A stretch of DNA of 64,000 nt from Liolophura sinensis (Eukaryota > Mollusca > Polyplacophora > Chitonida > Chitonidae). This document shows positions 35,110 through 46,644 of the stretch, piece by piece. Below the pieces are notes generated by a model. It saw only the letters and a program-made list of their open reading frames with translations, was not told the origin of the DNA and did no database searches. The translations under genes and the position numbers were made by a program. The DNA lies in NCBI RefSeq assembly GCF_032854445.1, contig NC_088306.1, positions 16,091,764-16,155,763 of the forward strand. Reading direction: 5' to 3'. Each line of letters starts with the position of its first letter. Position 1 is the stretch's first letter.

Positions 35110-35814
35110 AAATCAGCATCCATATCGCGTACCGTGGTAATATTGTCGATATTCAAACAATGTGTACCATTTGCATCTTGATTGCAATGTGGCGATCTAA
35201 TTCTACGTGATTAAGACACGGTTCCTAGCCCCGGAATTAAACACAAGTATGAGTCACTGCCAGAGATTCTGGACGATTCTGGAGATTTATACTCATCGTA
35301 AAGCTCATGACACTTTAGAGTGAAAGCGTGTGACGGAATAACGTTGACACATCATCAGGGGTTAACGCAACAGGAAGTTAAAATTCACATTCACAGTCAC
35401 CGAAAAATGATTGCAGGATTTGCCCGATGTAAGAACAATTTTTTAGGATGAATCATGAATCTTTCCCCTTATGGACGTCAACGGGCAAGTTGAACACGTT
35501 TTACTTTTCAATCCTTCAATTTCACCTTCACTCAGTTACTGACCTTGACACTTAAGGCGTGATATCAACAGCCATTTGTGGACTTTGGGCTACAAATAAG
35601 TATCTCTTTTGCCTTAAGCAGAAATAACCACAACAGAATGATAAAGACAAAATACGTTTATATTCACGCATAGTTTCTTTGTTGAGTTACAGGTTTTTTC
35701 TCCCTTTGATGGTAAATGTTGTTGGTAATGGTTTTGCTGAACGTCTTCTTTGCTTGATCGTTGTTAGACGAATGTCTACCGCAACACTTAATTAGCTTAC
35801 ACCCAAATCAGTGG
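35110..35814. other. Intergenic stretch, no gene seen
   Basis: Unique-looking sequence without supported features. Confidence 0.45.
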
Positions 35815-36090
35815 CATACCGCCGTGTTGAAGACACCAAACATGACACCCCAACCCGTGATAGTATGCTGAAGACACCAAACATGGCCACCCAACCGGTG
35901 GCAGTATGTTTGAGTCTGTTGACCCCCTCATATTATTTATAAAACCATGCTGAAGACACCAAACATGACACCCCAACCCGTGGCAGTATGTTTGTCTCTG
36001 TTGACCCCCTAAGATTTTGTAACACCATGCTGAAGACACCAAACATGACACCCCAACCGCTGGCAGTATGCTTGCGTGTACTGGTCATGT
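35815..36090. repeat. 41/81-bp tandem repeat, four partial copies
   Basis: TGAAGACACCAAACATGACA plus CCCCAACC(C/G) recurs at about 35826, 35867, 35948 and 36029. The phrase resembles part of SINE-C (42100), so a SINE piece may have been amplified in tandem. Confidence 0.8.
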
Positions 36091-36288
36091 CTAATGTTTG
36101 CAACGCCCTGCACAACTACTTGCATTGGACTTACCTGGGCTGATCACGTCTTAATGTTCTCCAATTCTTGCGTCCACTGATTTTGGGGGCGTGAAGATGA
36201 TAAGCTGTTGACAGCACGTACTATAAGAGCTCTCCAGGTGATCGAGAGCAACATAGCATTAACAGAATATTGTTTTCCTCTTTGACTG

Positions 36289-37850
36289 ATATAAACTGAC
36301 GGACAAAAGATACAAAGAATTCAAATCAATTTATTTTGTCAAAGCAAAAATCAGGATGACTGAAGTTGAGCATATTGAAAAGACCAATGACTTTAGATAT
36401 TGAAATTCTTGAGTAAGAACGGACAAAGAGGCCTCAAAACATTTTACAAGTGAACAAACAGAGTAGGGGTAGAAAAATAGCCATTCCATCTTGGTTAACA
36501 AGGCGCAGAGTATACAAAAAGTTGATATATTTTTAAAATCAGTCAATATTAAAACCAATTAATATCGCGTGTGGCCACCCCTTGCTTCAATGCAGGCAAA
36601 AACTCTTCGACGCCTACAAAAAGTCAGTCGTCCGATGAGATGACGTGGGATTAGTTGCCACTCATTTTGGAGAGCGAACGCCAGTTCTTGTCGGTTGGCT
36701 GTAAGGTGTGACTGTTGTCTTACTAGACGACCCGTGATATCCCAAAGGTGTTCTATGGGGGACATATCTGGGGAACGTGCAGGCCATGACAAGACCTTGA
36801 CGTATTTGGCGCGTCCATGAAGTTCTGCACAACTCGAGCTGTATGAGGTCTGGCGTTGTCATGCTAATACAGGACACCACGTGGATGCTGTTGAAGGAAT
36901 GACAGGACAACAGGACGTAAAATTTCATCCACGTAACGTTGAGCTCTTAAGTTCCCGTAAATGATGACCAGTGGTATCTGCTCCTCTCCACAAATAACAA
37001 CCCACACACCTTCACGCTGCGGCCACCAAACGGTACCACCTCATGGACACATGATGCAGCCGTTCGCCTCTTCGACGGTAAACTCGCTGTCTGCCATCGG
37101 CTTTGAACAGGCAGAAGTGGCTTTCATCCGTGAAAACAATAGGTTGCCAATCACGTCGCAGCTAACGGCGTACAATTCGAGCCCATCGCAACCTCTGGCG
37201 ACGATGTTCGGCTGTCAACAACTGCCCTCTGAATGGTCGATAGGCCCTAATTCCGGGAGCCATGAGTCTCCTGGACACGGTCTGCCGACTGACTCGGTGA
37301 CCTAAGGCATTGATTAAGGATGACGTCACTGTCAGGAGGCGGTTCCTCAGGTGTAAGGTTCGAAGGTACTAGACTTCTCTGGGCGTAGTTACATTAGGCC
37401 TGCCTGTTCTTGGCCTGTCCGATGTCTGCCCTGTCTGTCGGTAACGTTGTATCAAGTTTGACACAGTTACACGAGAGCAGCCGAAGGTCCTTGCAAGGTG
37501 GGCATGATTGGCTCCCATCAATACCATACTCAGGGGCCCTCTCGCGTTGTTCTGGAGTCAATCGAGGCATTACTTTGGTGGTTTTTAGTCAGTGTGCGAG
37601 TCCAACACATTGTGTGTAACGTTTTTATACACCTATTACATGTGCAGTTGCGGACATCCATGGATCACGTGATTTTTCAACTTTCTTCGTTGTCTCAAAA
37701 CAAATTCGTGTAAGCGTATTTGACGCTTGTCGCATATGGGAATATGCTTCGTACAGAGTTTTCCTACAATAATTTGGTACTAATTTGCTGCAACTTTGGT
37801 TAAATTTAACTCACAGAGTCGTAAGGTTTCTTTTGGCCGTCAGTTTATAT
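36289..37850 (-). mobile_element. Tc1-like DNA transposon, decayed, with terminal inverted repeats
   Basis: About 1.56 kb bounded by 25-bp inverted ends (ATATAAACTGACGGACAAAA at the left, the complement of ATATAAACTGACGGCCAAAA at the right; two mismatches), next to TA as expected for Tc1/mariner insertion. Confidence 0.85.
36559..37570 (-). pseudogene. Tc1-type transposase remnant
   Basis: The minus strand starts MPRLTPEQRE (ATG at 37568-37570), a Tc1-typical N-terminus, and continues with QTGQTSDRPRTGRP-like helix-turn-helix sequence. The catalytic domain shows HDNARPHTARVVQNF (second Asp) and WPARSPDMSPIEHLWD (third acidic residue), ending EARGGHTRY at a TAA. The pieces lie in different frames, for example near 36820, so no intact transposase is encoded. 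Confidence 0.85.
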
Positions 37851-38489
37851 ATATGTGCATGTACAGACTAAAAAAAGCAAATGAGCCTTCTCAATTTTCT
37901 GCACATTTGTGAAAGCTGGTTTCCCCACATCATTTCCCCACATCAGAAAATCTTACTCAAGTTTTAAAACTTTGGTTTTCATTGACGGGGCATGTGTACA
38001 AACGTAAAAGAGATAATGCCATCTTTACATGTCTATTCATTGCGTATAACATTTCGTCTTGCATAAATATATCTATTGCAACTCTTGTTGGCCTCGTTTT
38101 CGTTCCTGGCGCCATTTGCAAGTTCCAGCCAATAATATACTCAAGCCGGCAGCGAACAGCACTGCTCCTATTGTTTGAAAAGGCACTTCATAGTCTCCAG
38201 TTAGGTCTCGCAAGCACCCTGTAAACAAAGAAATCTTACGTGAATTATATATTGTACAGCAACTCATAGATCTCGTATTTTGTGACACCAGGTATTAAAC
38301 TGTTCAGGTGACACCAACCATAAATTAAACCGTGTCAAGACTTTTATTATTCAAATATCTTATATAACAGGGGACATGGCCACGTTCAATTAATAAAGTA
38401 CAACACCATGAAGAAAAAAACGAAAGAAACTATATCTGGTCTACCGGACACAGTAGTCGCGAGTTGTCAGTATGTCACGCAAAGTAATA

Positions 38490-40190
38490 TATTACAGTAC
38501 CTGAGTCAGCTTATAGGGCACCTGTAGGTCGAAGCACTTTATCACCGTGCCTGAGTCAGCTTATAGGGCACATGTAGGTCAGAGCAGTCTATCACCATGC
38601 CTAAGTCGGCTTATAGGGCACCTGTAGGTCAAAGAAGTCTACCAGCTTGCTTAATTCAGTTTATTGGGCACCTGTAGGTCAGAGCAGTCTGTCACCGTGC
38701 CTGAGTCAGTTTACAGGGCACCTGTAGGTCAGAGCAGTTTATCACTATGCCTAAGTGCCCTGTAGGTCAGAGCAGTATATCATCGTGCCTGAGTCGGCTT
38801 TTAGGGCACCTGTAGGTCAAAGGAGTCTACCAGCGTGCTTAAGTCAGTTTATTAGGCACATGTAGGTCAGAGCAGTCTATCACCGTGCCTGAGTCGGCTT
38901 ATAGGGCACCTGTAGGTCAGAGCAGTCTATCACCGGGCCTAAGTCAGCTTTTAGGGCACATGTAGGTCAAAGCAGTCTGTCACCGTACCTGAGTCAGCTT
39001 ACAGGGACATGTAGGTCAGAGCAGTCTATCACCGTGCCTGAGTCAGCTTATAGGGCATCTGTAGGTCAAAGCAGTCTATCACCGTGCCTGAGTCAGCTTA
39101 TAGGACATATGTATGTCAGAGCAGTCTATCACCGTGCCTAAGCCAGCTTATGGGGCACCTGTAGATCAGAGAAGTCTATCACCGTGCCTAAGTGACCTTA
39201 TAGGGCACCAGAAGGTCAGAGCAGTCTTTCACCGTGCCTAAGTCAGCTTATAGGGCACCTGTAGATCAAAGGAGCCTATCACCGTGCCAAAGTCAGCTCT
39301 TAGGGTACCTGTAGGTCAGAACAGTCTATCACCGTGCCTGAGTCAGCTTATGGGGCACATGTAGGTCGAAGCACTTTATCACCGTGCCTAAGTCGGCTTA
39401 TAGGGCACATGTAGGTCAAAGCAGTCTATCACCGTGCCTTAGTCAGCTCTTAGGGCACCTGTAGGTCAAAGCAGTCTATCACCGTGCCTAAGTCAGCCTT
39501 TAGGGCACCTGTAGGTCAAAGCAGTCTATCACCGTGCCTAAGTCAGCTCTTAGGGCACCTGTAGGTCAAAGCAGTCTATCCCGTGCCTAAGTCAGCTTAT
39601 AGGGTACCTGTAGGTCAGAGAAGTCTATCACCGTGCCTTAGTCAGCTCTTAGGGCACCTGTCGGTGAAAGCAGTCTATCAACGTGCCTTAGTCAGCTCTT
39701 AGGGCACCTGTAGGTCAGAGCAGTCTATCACCGTGCCTAAGTCGGCTTATAGGGCACCTGTAGGTCAAAGCAGTCTATCACCGTGCCTGAGTCAGCTTAT
39801 AGGGTACATGTAGGTCAAAGCAGTCTATCACCGTGCCTAAACCAACTTATAGGGCACCTGTAGGACAGAGGAGTCTATCACCGTGCCTGAGTCGGCTTAT
39901 GGGGCACCTGTAGATCAGAGCAGTCTATCACCGTGCCTAAGTGACCTTATAGGGCACCTGTAGGTTAAAGCAGTCTGTCATCGTGCCTAAGTGACCTTTT
40001 AGGGCACCTGTAGGCCAGAGCAGTCTATCACCGTGCCTGAGTCGGCTTATGGGGCACCTATAGATTAGAGCAGTCTATCACCGTGCCTAAGTCACCTTAT
40101 AGGGCACCTGTAGGTTAAAGCAGTCTGTCATCGTGCCCAAGTGACCTTATAGGGCACCTGTAGGTCAGAGCAATCTATCACCGTGCCGAA
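38490..40190. repeat. 50-bp minisatellite in gene C intron 4, about 34 copies
   Basis: Plus-strand unit AGTCAGCTTATAGGGCACCT followed by GTAGGTCAGAGCAGTCTATC and ACCGTGCCTA. Read on gene C's coding strand it aligns with the gene B array over the whole 50 bp (about 80-85% by eye). It begins about 240 bp after the exon 4 donor. Confidence 0.93.
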
Positions 40191-41224
40191 TTCTGCATGC
40201 AGAACACCTTTTGGTCTGCGTAATCTACTAAGGTGCTGATGTCATCATATGTCATCATGCTGTGTGCTTTATGTCATCTTATTATATTATCATCATCATA
40301 AGGTCGTCATGTTATATATTATATCCCTGCCAACGTTAGTAAACACTGAAAAACACGACAAAGTTGATTTACAACATTTTTGGCGAAATCAGACCTTGTA
40401 GATGTACGTTTACTTTGAACACAAATGCTTACCTATTAGCGGGCTTCCAGAGGCAAGACTAAAACTGCAAACCAGGTTACTAATACCTAGTAATCTGTTT
40501 AAATCCCCCAGGCCAAAGAAGTCAATCAGAACTACCGCCTTGTAAGCAGTGCTGGTACCATAAGTAAGGCCAATAACGACTGCGATGATAGCCTGCGACC
40601 AGAATTCTGTGGCGAATCTAGAAAGGAAGCAAGTCGTGCCCAGAATAAACTGTGGAATCATGACGAGTTTGTAGCGTGCCATGAAGCTGTAGTCACCGAA
40701 CAAGCCTAACCCAATTCGGCTTAGCAAATCCCCAACTCCAGCCATGGACAATAGAAAGGCGGACTGGTATTCTGACATCCCCAGTTCCCTGGTGGAAGCC
40801 GGATAGTATTGCACCACGCATTCGCTGCCCACACATGAGAAAAACATGAAAAGTTGAAAAAAATGCAAAACGGGATTTTTCAGCAGAGACACCCTGGGTA
40901 GCACAGTTCTCCAAACAGGCGCAATCACATGCCTATCACTGGTGTCTTTCAGAGAGAATTGTCTTATTGCTACCCTCACAGTTTCGAAACAACGTGCAAA
41001 TCGTCGATCATCTGCTGTGTTAGCTGTTGTTGAAGTATCAACCACTTTTATGTCTGGGTCTGATATAAACTCTTCCATTTCACAGTCATCTATGGCATTT
41101 GAATAATCCGTAATAGCATTATTTTTGGCTGCATCCCGACGAAGTGGAACTTTTGAGACAGGGACTTTGTTGTTTCGTCTTAGATTTATTTCCGCAGTTT
41201 TATCTCGGTTCTCTGAACACCCAG

Positions 41225-41262
41225 TCGACGAGATGATACGAGATGATACCCAGGGGAACCAT
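41225..41262 (-). other. Frameshift region in gene C exon 4
   Basis: On the coding strand a 10-mer (TATCATCTCG) is directly duplicated, and the interval between GTTCC and CGTATCAT is 14 nt, against 19 nt in gene B. The net change of -5 breaks the frame between helix 6 and helix 7. Removing a GT...AG stretch of 37 nt here would also restore frame, but that is shorter than credible animal introns. Confidence 0.65.
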
Positions 41263-41590
41263 TTCTGATTTAAGGGTTCTAGGGGCTGGCCTCATTAGAG
41301 AACAACACACCAATGAATTCAAAGTGAAGCCGGCACATATCAAAGCAGTTCCTCTATAGGTATATACATCGAGCAGCCATTGAATGACAGGAGGGGACAA
41401 CAGTGCCCCCAAACTTCTACCACTCATGACAATTCCGTTTGCCACACTGAGTCGTTTATCAAAATACCGACCGACCAAGCTCATTCCACACGTCATTCCG
41501 ATCTGAGTTGCAGCTCCTGTGTGGCAAAATTATTATTAATGGGATTATTATCGAACATGATGGAAAGTCACCCATCCAAATTAAGATGAC

Positions 41591-41945
41591 CGGTCCTGAT
41601 AGCTCATTTGATAGAACGTCCACTTCGGCTACAGTAGATCCAGGGCCAATCCTGGGTCGGGTCACACATTAAGACCTTAAAAGAGGAGTTGTAGCTTCCT
41701 GGCTTGGTGTTCAGCATTAATGGGTAGTGCGACGACTGGTTGACCCATATCAATATAATGGCTCGGGTGAGGCGCCTTACTTGCCTTCGGTAAGTCGCTT
41801 CAGTGAAGCAGCACTAGATAAAAGAGCGGTGGAAATCCGTCCTGTAACAAGGAGGCACATTACATGCACTCTAAGCACGCCTTCGTGGTCATATGACGGG
41901 AAAATTGTTAAGTACAACGTTAAATTCCAAGCACCCACTCACTCC
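41591..41945 (+). mobile_element. SINE-B, near full length
   Basis: Head ATAGCTCATTTGATAGAACG and GGGCCAATCCTGGGTCGG; body TTGGTGTTCAGCATTAATGG; tail ATATGACGGGAAAATTGTT. It sits in gene C intron 3, opposite to the gene. Confidence 0.87.
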
Positions 41946-41969
41946 AAGTTGAGAATAAATGAATGAATG

Positions 41970-42205
41970 CTTGGGGTTTAACGTTGTTTAAATTTTTCAG
42001 TCGTATGACAACGAGGAATCATTAGGTGTGTGTACATATGATGTGTCTTCTTGTGGCAGGGCGATTCCATGACGCCAAAGAGCTGCCGCGCCTGAAGTAT
42101 CTTGCCGAAGACATCAGACATGACACTCCACCCAGTCACATTATGCTGACACCGGGCCATGTTTCCTTGCTCTAACCTCTGAGTGCTGAGCGCCAAGCGA
42201 GGACC
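41970..42205 (-). mobile_element. SINE-C, partial
   Basis: Starts at its 3' end (GCTTGGGGTTTAACGTTG), then TCTTCTTGTGGCAGGGCG, ATGACACTCCACCC and CTGAGCGCCAAGCGAGGA. A SINE-A-like end (CTATAATGCTGGCTGCACT) follows, so it may be a chimera. Confidence 0.6.
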
Positions 42206-42873
42206 GGTTCCGCCTACTATAATGCTGGCTGCACTACTCAAATAAATTAATAAATCCTTGATAACATATCAAGGTATAATGCTTGTCACCTTGAAGAGTA
42301 GCTTTGCACGTCCAGACTGCTTTGCACATCCAGACCCTGTGAACTGTCCGGACTGTGAATGTTGCCCTGTGGTCATGATTTTTGGTATAACACACCGGAG
42401 TAAACCATAGTTCTGGATCCGGTTAGTTTTCTAATTTTACGGTATTATGTTTTTATACTGTACAAACATTTTGGCTTCACATTTGGCAAAATTGTTGTAA
42501 AGATTCTTTTTTTAATTTATTTTTAGTCACTTGTTCTTCAATAGGAAGAAAATAAAGGACAGCAAAAAGTAAGTTTTACAGTTTTAAATGGTTCATACCT
42601 GTACAAACTCCCTGCACACAGACGTGTTCAATTCTAGTGCTGAAGAATGTCAATAAAAATCCAAGGAAAGCCAGAAAAGCGGAAGCGGCGACCAGCGCCC
42701 TCTCGTGGACAATGTCTCCAACCCCAAAGATGAAGAGGATAGCTAGCAAGAGGAAATACGAATTGAGTTTCTAGATGAAGGAAGTATGTATATTTTCTGT
42801 CTATGATACACACCAATGGCATAACGTTATGGTTCTTGTTTCTCGCGTTCCTTTTTGTTTTTAGTGAAATATT

Positions 42874-42930
42874 GATTGATTGATTGATTCATTCATTCAT
42901 TCATTCATCCATTCAGTTATTCATTTATTT
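42874..42930. repeat. Short tetranucleotide repeats
   Basis: (GATT)n passing into (CATT)n and (TTTA)n in gene C intron 2. Confidence 0.8.
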
Positions 42931-43351
42931 ATTTAGTTAACTTAGATGACGGTGGTCAGATCTACTGGTGGATCATCTGTTGACGAATTTGTAATTGCCA
43001 TGATCTCTTCCTTCTAGAGTCACACATACATATAAACATGTTTGTATTTGCATTTGTCATTTTCTTTCTTTCATGCAGTTTACAGGCGTGTGCGTATTTT
43101 TACTGAATTCCAACACATCTTTCTTTTTCTTAAGCAGCACATACATGAGTGTGTATGCTAGACATTTTACATTGATACAGATATATGTATTTGTATTTGC
43201 TTTATGTGTATTTTTATTCGATGTTTTCCCTTATTTAACAAAGACATGTTAGTATTTCATGTAAGGTTTTGGACAGATTTATATGTGTATTTGTATTTGG
43301 TATGTTCTGTACTTAAGCTGTAGACACAATTCTGTATTTCTTTTTCATTAG

Positions 43352-43465
43352 CAAGTCTCTCAGCAGGCCGTGGATGGTCGCGGGTTTCCCCCTGGCTCTG
43401 CACGGTTTCCTCCCAGCATAATGCTGGCCGTAGTCGTGTAGTGTATTCTTGAGTACGGCATTTGA
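43352..43465 (+). mobile_element. SINE-A fragment
   Basis: CAGCAGGCCGTGGATGGTCG to TATTCTTGAGTACGGCA; interrupts the start of the intron 2 minisatellite zone. Confidence 0.8.
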
Positions 43466-43477
43466 CACTCTAGCTGT

Positions 43478-44224
43478 ACACAGACATATCTGTATTTTCC
43501 ACTCTGGTTGCAGATAGATATGTCTGTATTTTACCCTCTATCTTAACATAGACAAATCTGCATTTTTGACTCTCTAGCTGTATAAAGACCTATCTACATT
43601 TGACTCCCTAGCTGTACATAGACATGTCTTTCCTTTCATACTCTGGCTTTCAGACATATCTGTATTTTAGCCCCTGGCTGGACGTATTCATTTCTGTATT
43701 TTACACCCTGGCTGTTGGACACTCTACATGTACATAGGCATGTCTGTATTGAACACTCTAGCAGTACATAGGCATATCTGTATTTTACTCCCGTGCTGTA
43801 CATAGTCGTTTCTGTATTTTACTCTCTAGCTATTCATAGACATATCTGTATTTTACTTCCTGGCTGTACATAGACACATCTGTATTACTCTCTAGATCTA
43901 CATAGACATATATGTATTTGACTCTTTAGCTGTACATAAACATGTCTGTATTTGACTCCCTGACTGTATATAGACATATCTGCATTTAACTCGCTGGCTA
44001 CATATAGATATAGCTGTATTTGACTCCCTAGCTGTACATAGTCATTTCTGTATTTTACCCTCTAGCTGTACATAGACATATCTGTGTTTGACTCCTTAGC
44101 TGTACATAGACATGTCTGTATTTTACTCTCCAGGTGTACATAGTCTTATCTTTTGTACTTGACCCTCTAGTAACTCTACATAGACGTATGTTGGATTCGA
44201 ATCTTCAGCTGTACATAGACTCAC
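43478..44224. repeat. 34-bp minisatellite in gene C intron 2, about 22 copies
   Basis: Plus-strand unit AGCTGTACATAGACATATCT then GTATTTGACTCCCT. Its complement matches the gene B array and runs directly into gene C's exon 2 donor (GTGAGTCTATGTACAGCT). Confidence 0.9.
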
Positions 44225-44863
44225 ATGTTGCAGAAAATCCTATTGCGATAGAGCTAAAGATGAGCGACGCCTTAGCCGTCGAGGCCTCGTATATGTCAAT
44301 CAACTCCACGACCGTGATGCTTAGACTTCGATAAAAGCTCACCAGCAGGAAAACGTTCACCATAGATGCTGGGAACAATGAAGTGAAATTGGAACAAAAA
44401 CAGCTTAAAGCAGTAGATCGAGGTTGTAAAGTACTGAATATCTCGAATCAACGAGCCGGAGTTGGAAGGCCTACATTGGACATGTTGGAGGTGTGATGGC
44501 AAGCACCACCTCTTATTTTAACGACATATCTTTATGATGGTTTAGCTGTTGAAATCGGTGGGGGTAGCTTGGTAGATAAGGTGACTTTAATTAATATGAG
44601 GTGGCTTTAATTAATATAATATAAAAATATATAAAATAGATAAGGTGACTTTAATTATTATAAAACTTTGCAGAAAGTTCAATAGGCACTAACAAAACTG
44701 CGAAAGTAAAGCTATTAATCTTACCAACAGCCACAACCCAGGCCCACCCCGTGTCGGGAGAAAAGGCATCACGGTGCGGATCGCTCTCCTCTGTCTTTTG
44801 TCCACCTGTGAGATTACGAATGGTATCGTATGTACTGGACGTTTTTGACATTTTTGAGGACAT

Positions 44864-44985
44864 TGGGTCTAAATCAGTGAATCCAATCGATTCGAAATGA
44901 ACGCTGGTAAATCCTGATTGGCAGTGTTCAGCTACGCTGCCTCAAACATATCCTTAATTCATTGTCACGCAGTAAACACGTGAGG
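44864..44985 (-). promoter_or_regulatory. Conserved upstream block of gene C
   Basis: The minus strand carries GCGTGACAATGAATTAAGG (44952-44970), then a copy of the CAGGATTTACCAGCGTTCA block and CACTGATTTAGAC just before the ATG, in the same order as in gene B. A palindromic CACGTG E-box (44977-44982) with flank GAGG also occurs upstream of gene D. Confidence 0.4.
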
Positions 44986-45560
44986 TCATTAAATCCCTCC
45001 ATGGTATATAACTTTACTGACAGTCGTTGTATTCTGTGATAAGATTAGTTTACACTCTTAAAACTCAAATGGCATATATACCTTCACTAATGAAAAACTC
45101 AACATTAGGTCAGCCGCGCAGGATGGAAGAAATTACAATGTGCTAGATTACGTCGCGCCTTCAATAAAAGAATCAAAATGTTTTAATCTTATACTGTCTT
45201 AATATCAAAATTAACACTTTCAGATGATTTGTTCCGCGTCTGCATGATGCCATTTCAATATTTGCCGAAGATGAGAAATGTGGAAACAATAGGTATATTA
45301 AAAAAACCTGTAGTAAAATATCTGGCTTCAAAGTGTAAAGATTTTGGCACGTTTATAGTATTACATAATATGAACCCTCCAAAAATGCTGACATTGCATC
45401 ATCTGCGTTTTAAGAGTGTGTATTCTGAGTTTAAAGCATCACGTGATCACGACTTTTTGTCATGTTGTAGATATGTGTCAGTTTAACGTGTCCTATTTCT
45501 CATTTCGGTGCGATTTCCATATTGAGAAGTAGCAGCTGTCCTCAAATGTCAAGTGTTGCC

Positions 45561-45825
45561 AGGGATCTCCGTGGCTGAGTTGGTTAGCGCGCTAGCGCAG
45601 TATAATGACCCAGGAACCTCTCACCAATGCGGTCGCTGTGAGTTCAAGTCCATCTCATGCTGACTTCCTCTGGCCGTACGTGGGAAGGTCTTTCAGCAAC
45701 CTGCGGATGGTGGTGGGTTTCCCCGGGCTCTGCCCTGTTTTCTCCCACCATAATGCTAGCCACAGTCTTATAAGTGAAATATTCTTGAGTATGCCGTAAA
45801 ACACTAATCAAATGAAAAAATAAAA
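45561..45825 (+). mobile_element. SINE-A, full length
   Basis: Head CTCCGTGGCTGAGTTGGTTA (A-box) and GTGAGTTCAAGTCC (B-box); tail CACTAATCAAATGAAAAAAT. GTTGCC and GTTACC on the two sides may be a decayed target duplication. Confidence 0.9.
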
Positions 45826-46139
45826 TGTTACCATGAGACTTAAGATGTGTAAAGTTATATATTTGTTTTATGGTGCTGAATAAAATATTTCTGCATAAAT
45901 ACTTTGATATCTTTAATAGCCAATAAATTTTTACTCTCGCCTGTTCAGAGTAGTATTTGCGCTCCTTCTCCGATTTGTTAAGGTTCACCTTTTACTCCAA
46001 TACACAGGCCCGGTCAGTGTAAAACTTTTTTTCTCAGCAGAATGGCTCGTACGAAAAGGTTTAATTAAAACCGTTGGGATGTAATTTAATTCCGATCTTT
46101 TCGTGGAATTAATCTACAGCAGAATTAATCTCCAGTACA

Positions 46140-46325
46140 CGTGCCCAATCTATCGGCCCAATCTGATGAATCAATTTACCGGCCCAACAAGCCGGCCCTA
46201 CCAATCGACCCAGCCTACCGGCGTAACATGCCAGTCCATTCTGCCGGCCTAACTAACGGCGGTCCAATCTACCAGCCCTATCTACCGGTCAAATCAGCTG
46301 GTCAAATCTACCGGCCTAATCTGCA
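46140..46325. repeat. Degenerate short tandem repeat, about 12 bp
   Basis: Variants of CTACCGGCCCAAT recur about 14 times, between genes C and D. Confidence 0.75.
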
Positions 46326-46644
46326 ATTTCAACAAAACGTGGATACATAAGTTTCGACGTAACATTTAATCACTGTAAAAATACTAACTTATACATTTTC
46401 TAGTAATTACAAGAACTCAGTCAATACATTGATGATGGGGAAAGTATTCAACATCAACATCGTCGGTTTCAATTAAAAGCCGCTTTTCACAAGGAACAAC
46501 TCACAACATCGTTCATTTTTTTTATCTTTTGAGTCATAGTCCGCTTTGTGGAAGTTTTCATTAACGACGAATGCTTAAAAACTTAGAAAAGATCACGGTT
46601 TGTTCATTAAATTCCATATAACATGTCTTCTTGCACACATATAT

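Larger units (their letters stand above)
38073..44863 (-). pseudogene. Gene C: MCT-like (SLC16) transporter with a frameshift in the exon 4 loop
   Basis: On the minus strand the exons are 44863-44725, 44368-44225, 42742-42599, 41516-40433 and 38218-38073, all with GT-AG sites. Two ATGs are possible: 44863 (MSSKMSK) and 44851 (MSK), and the second matches the paralogs. The protein has PDTGWAWVVAV, helix 1 Arg, GRYFDKRLSVANG, GDLLSR and CLRDLTGDY. Exon 4 is 1084 nt, the wrong length modulo 3. The first frame ends after LVDWVFREPR near 41200, and homology resumes in another frame (RIISSTGCSEN onward). Relative to gene B, about 5 nt are missing in the loop just after the conserved EMVP. Intron 4 is swollen to 2.2 kb by a 50-bp minisatellite, and intron 2 contains about 22 copies of a 34-bp unit. 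Closest relative: gene B. Alternative: assembly error, or an improbable 37-nt intron. Confidence 0.75.

Noticed and set aside
36961-37305. 114-codon plus-strand ORF
   Set aside because: Antisense to the Tc1-like transposase remnant, whose motifs are on the minus strand.
38490-40190. CRISPR array
   Set aside because: Regular 50-bp repeats without distinct unique spacers, inside an intron of an animal gene. It is a minisatellite.
45561-45660. Functional tRNA gene
   Set aside because: A-box and B-box are present, but the sequence is the head of SINE-A, recurs many times and does not fold into a full cloverleaf with a proper 3' end.
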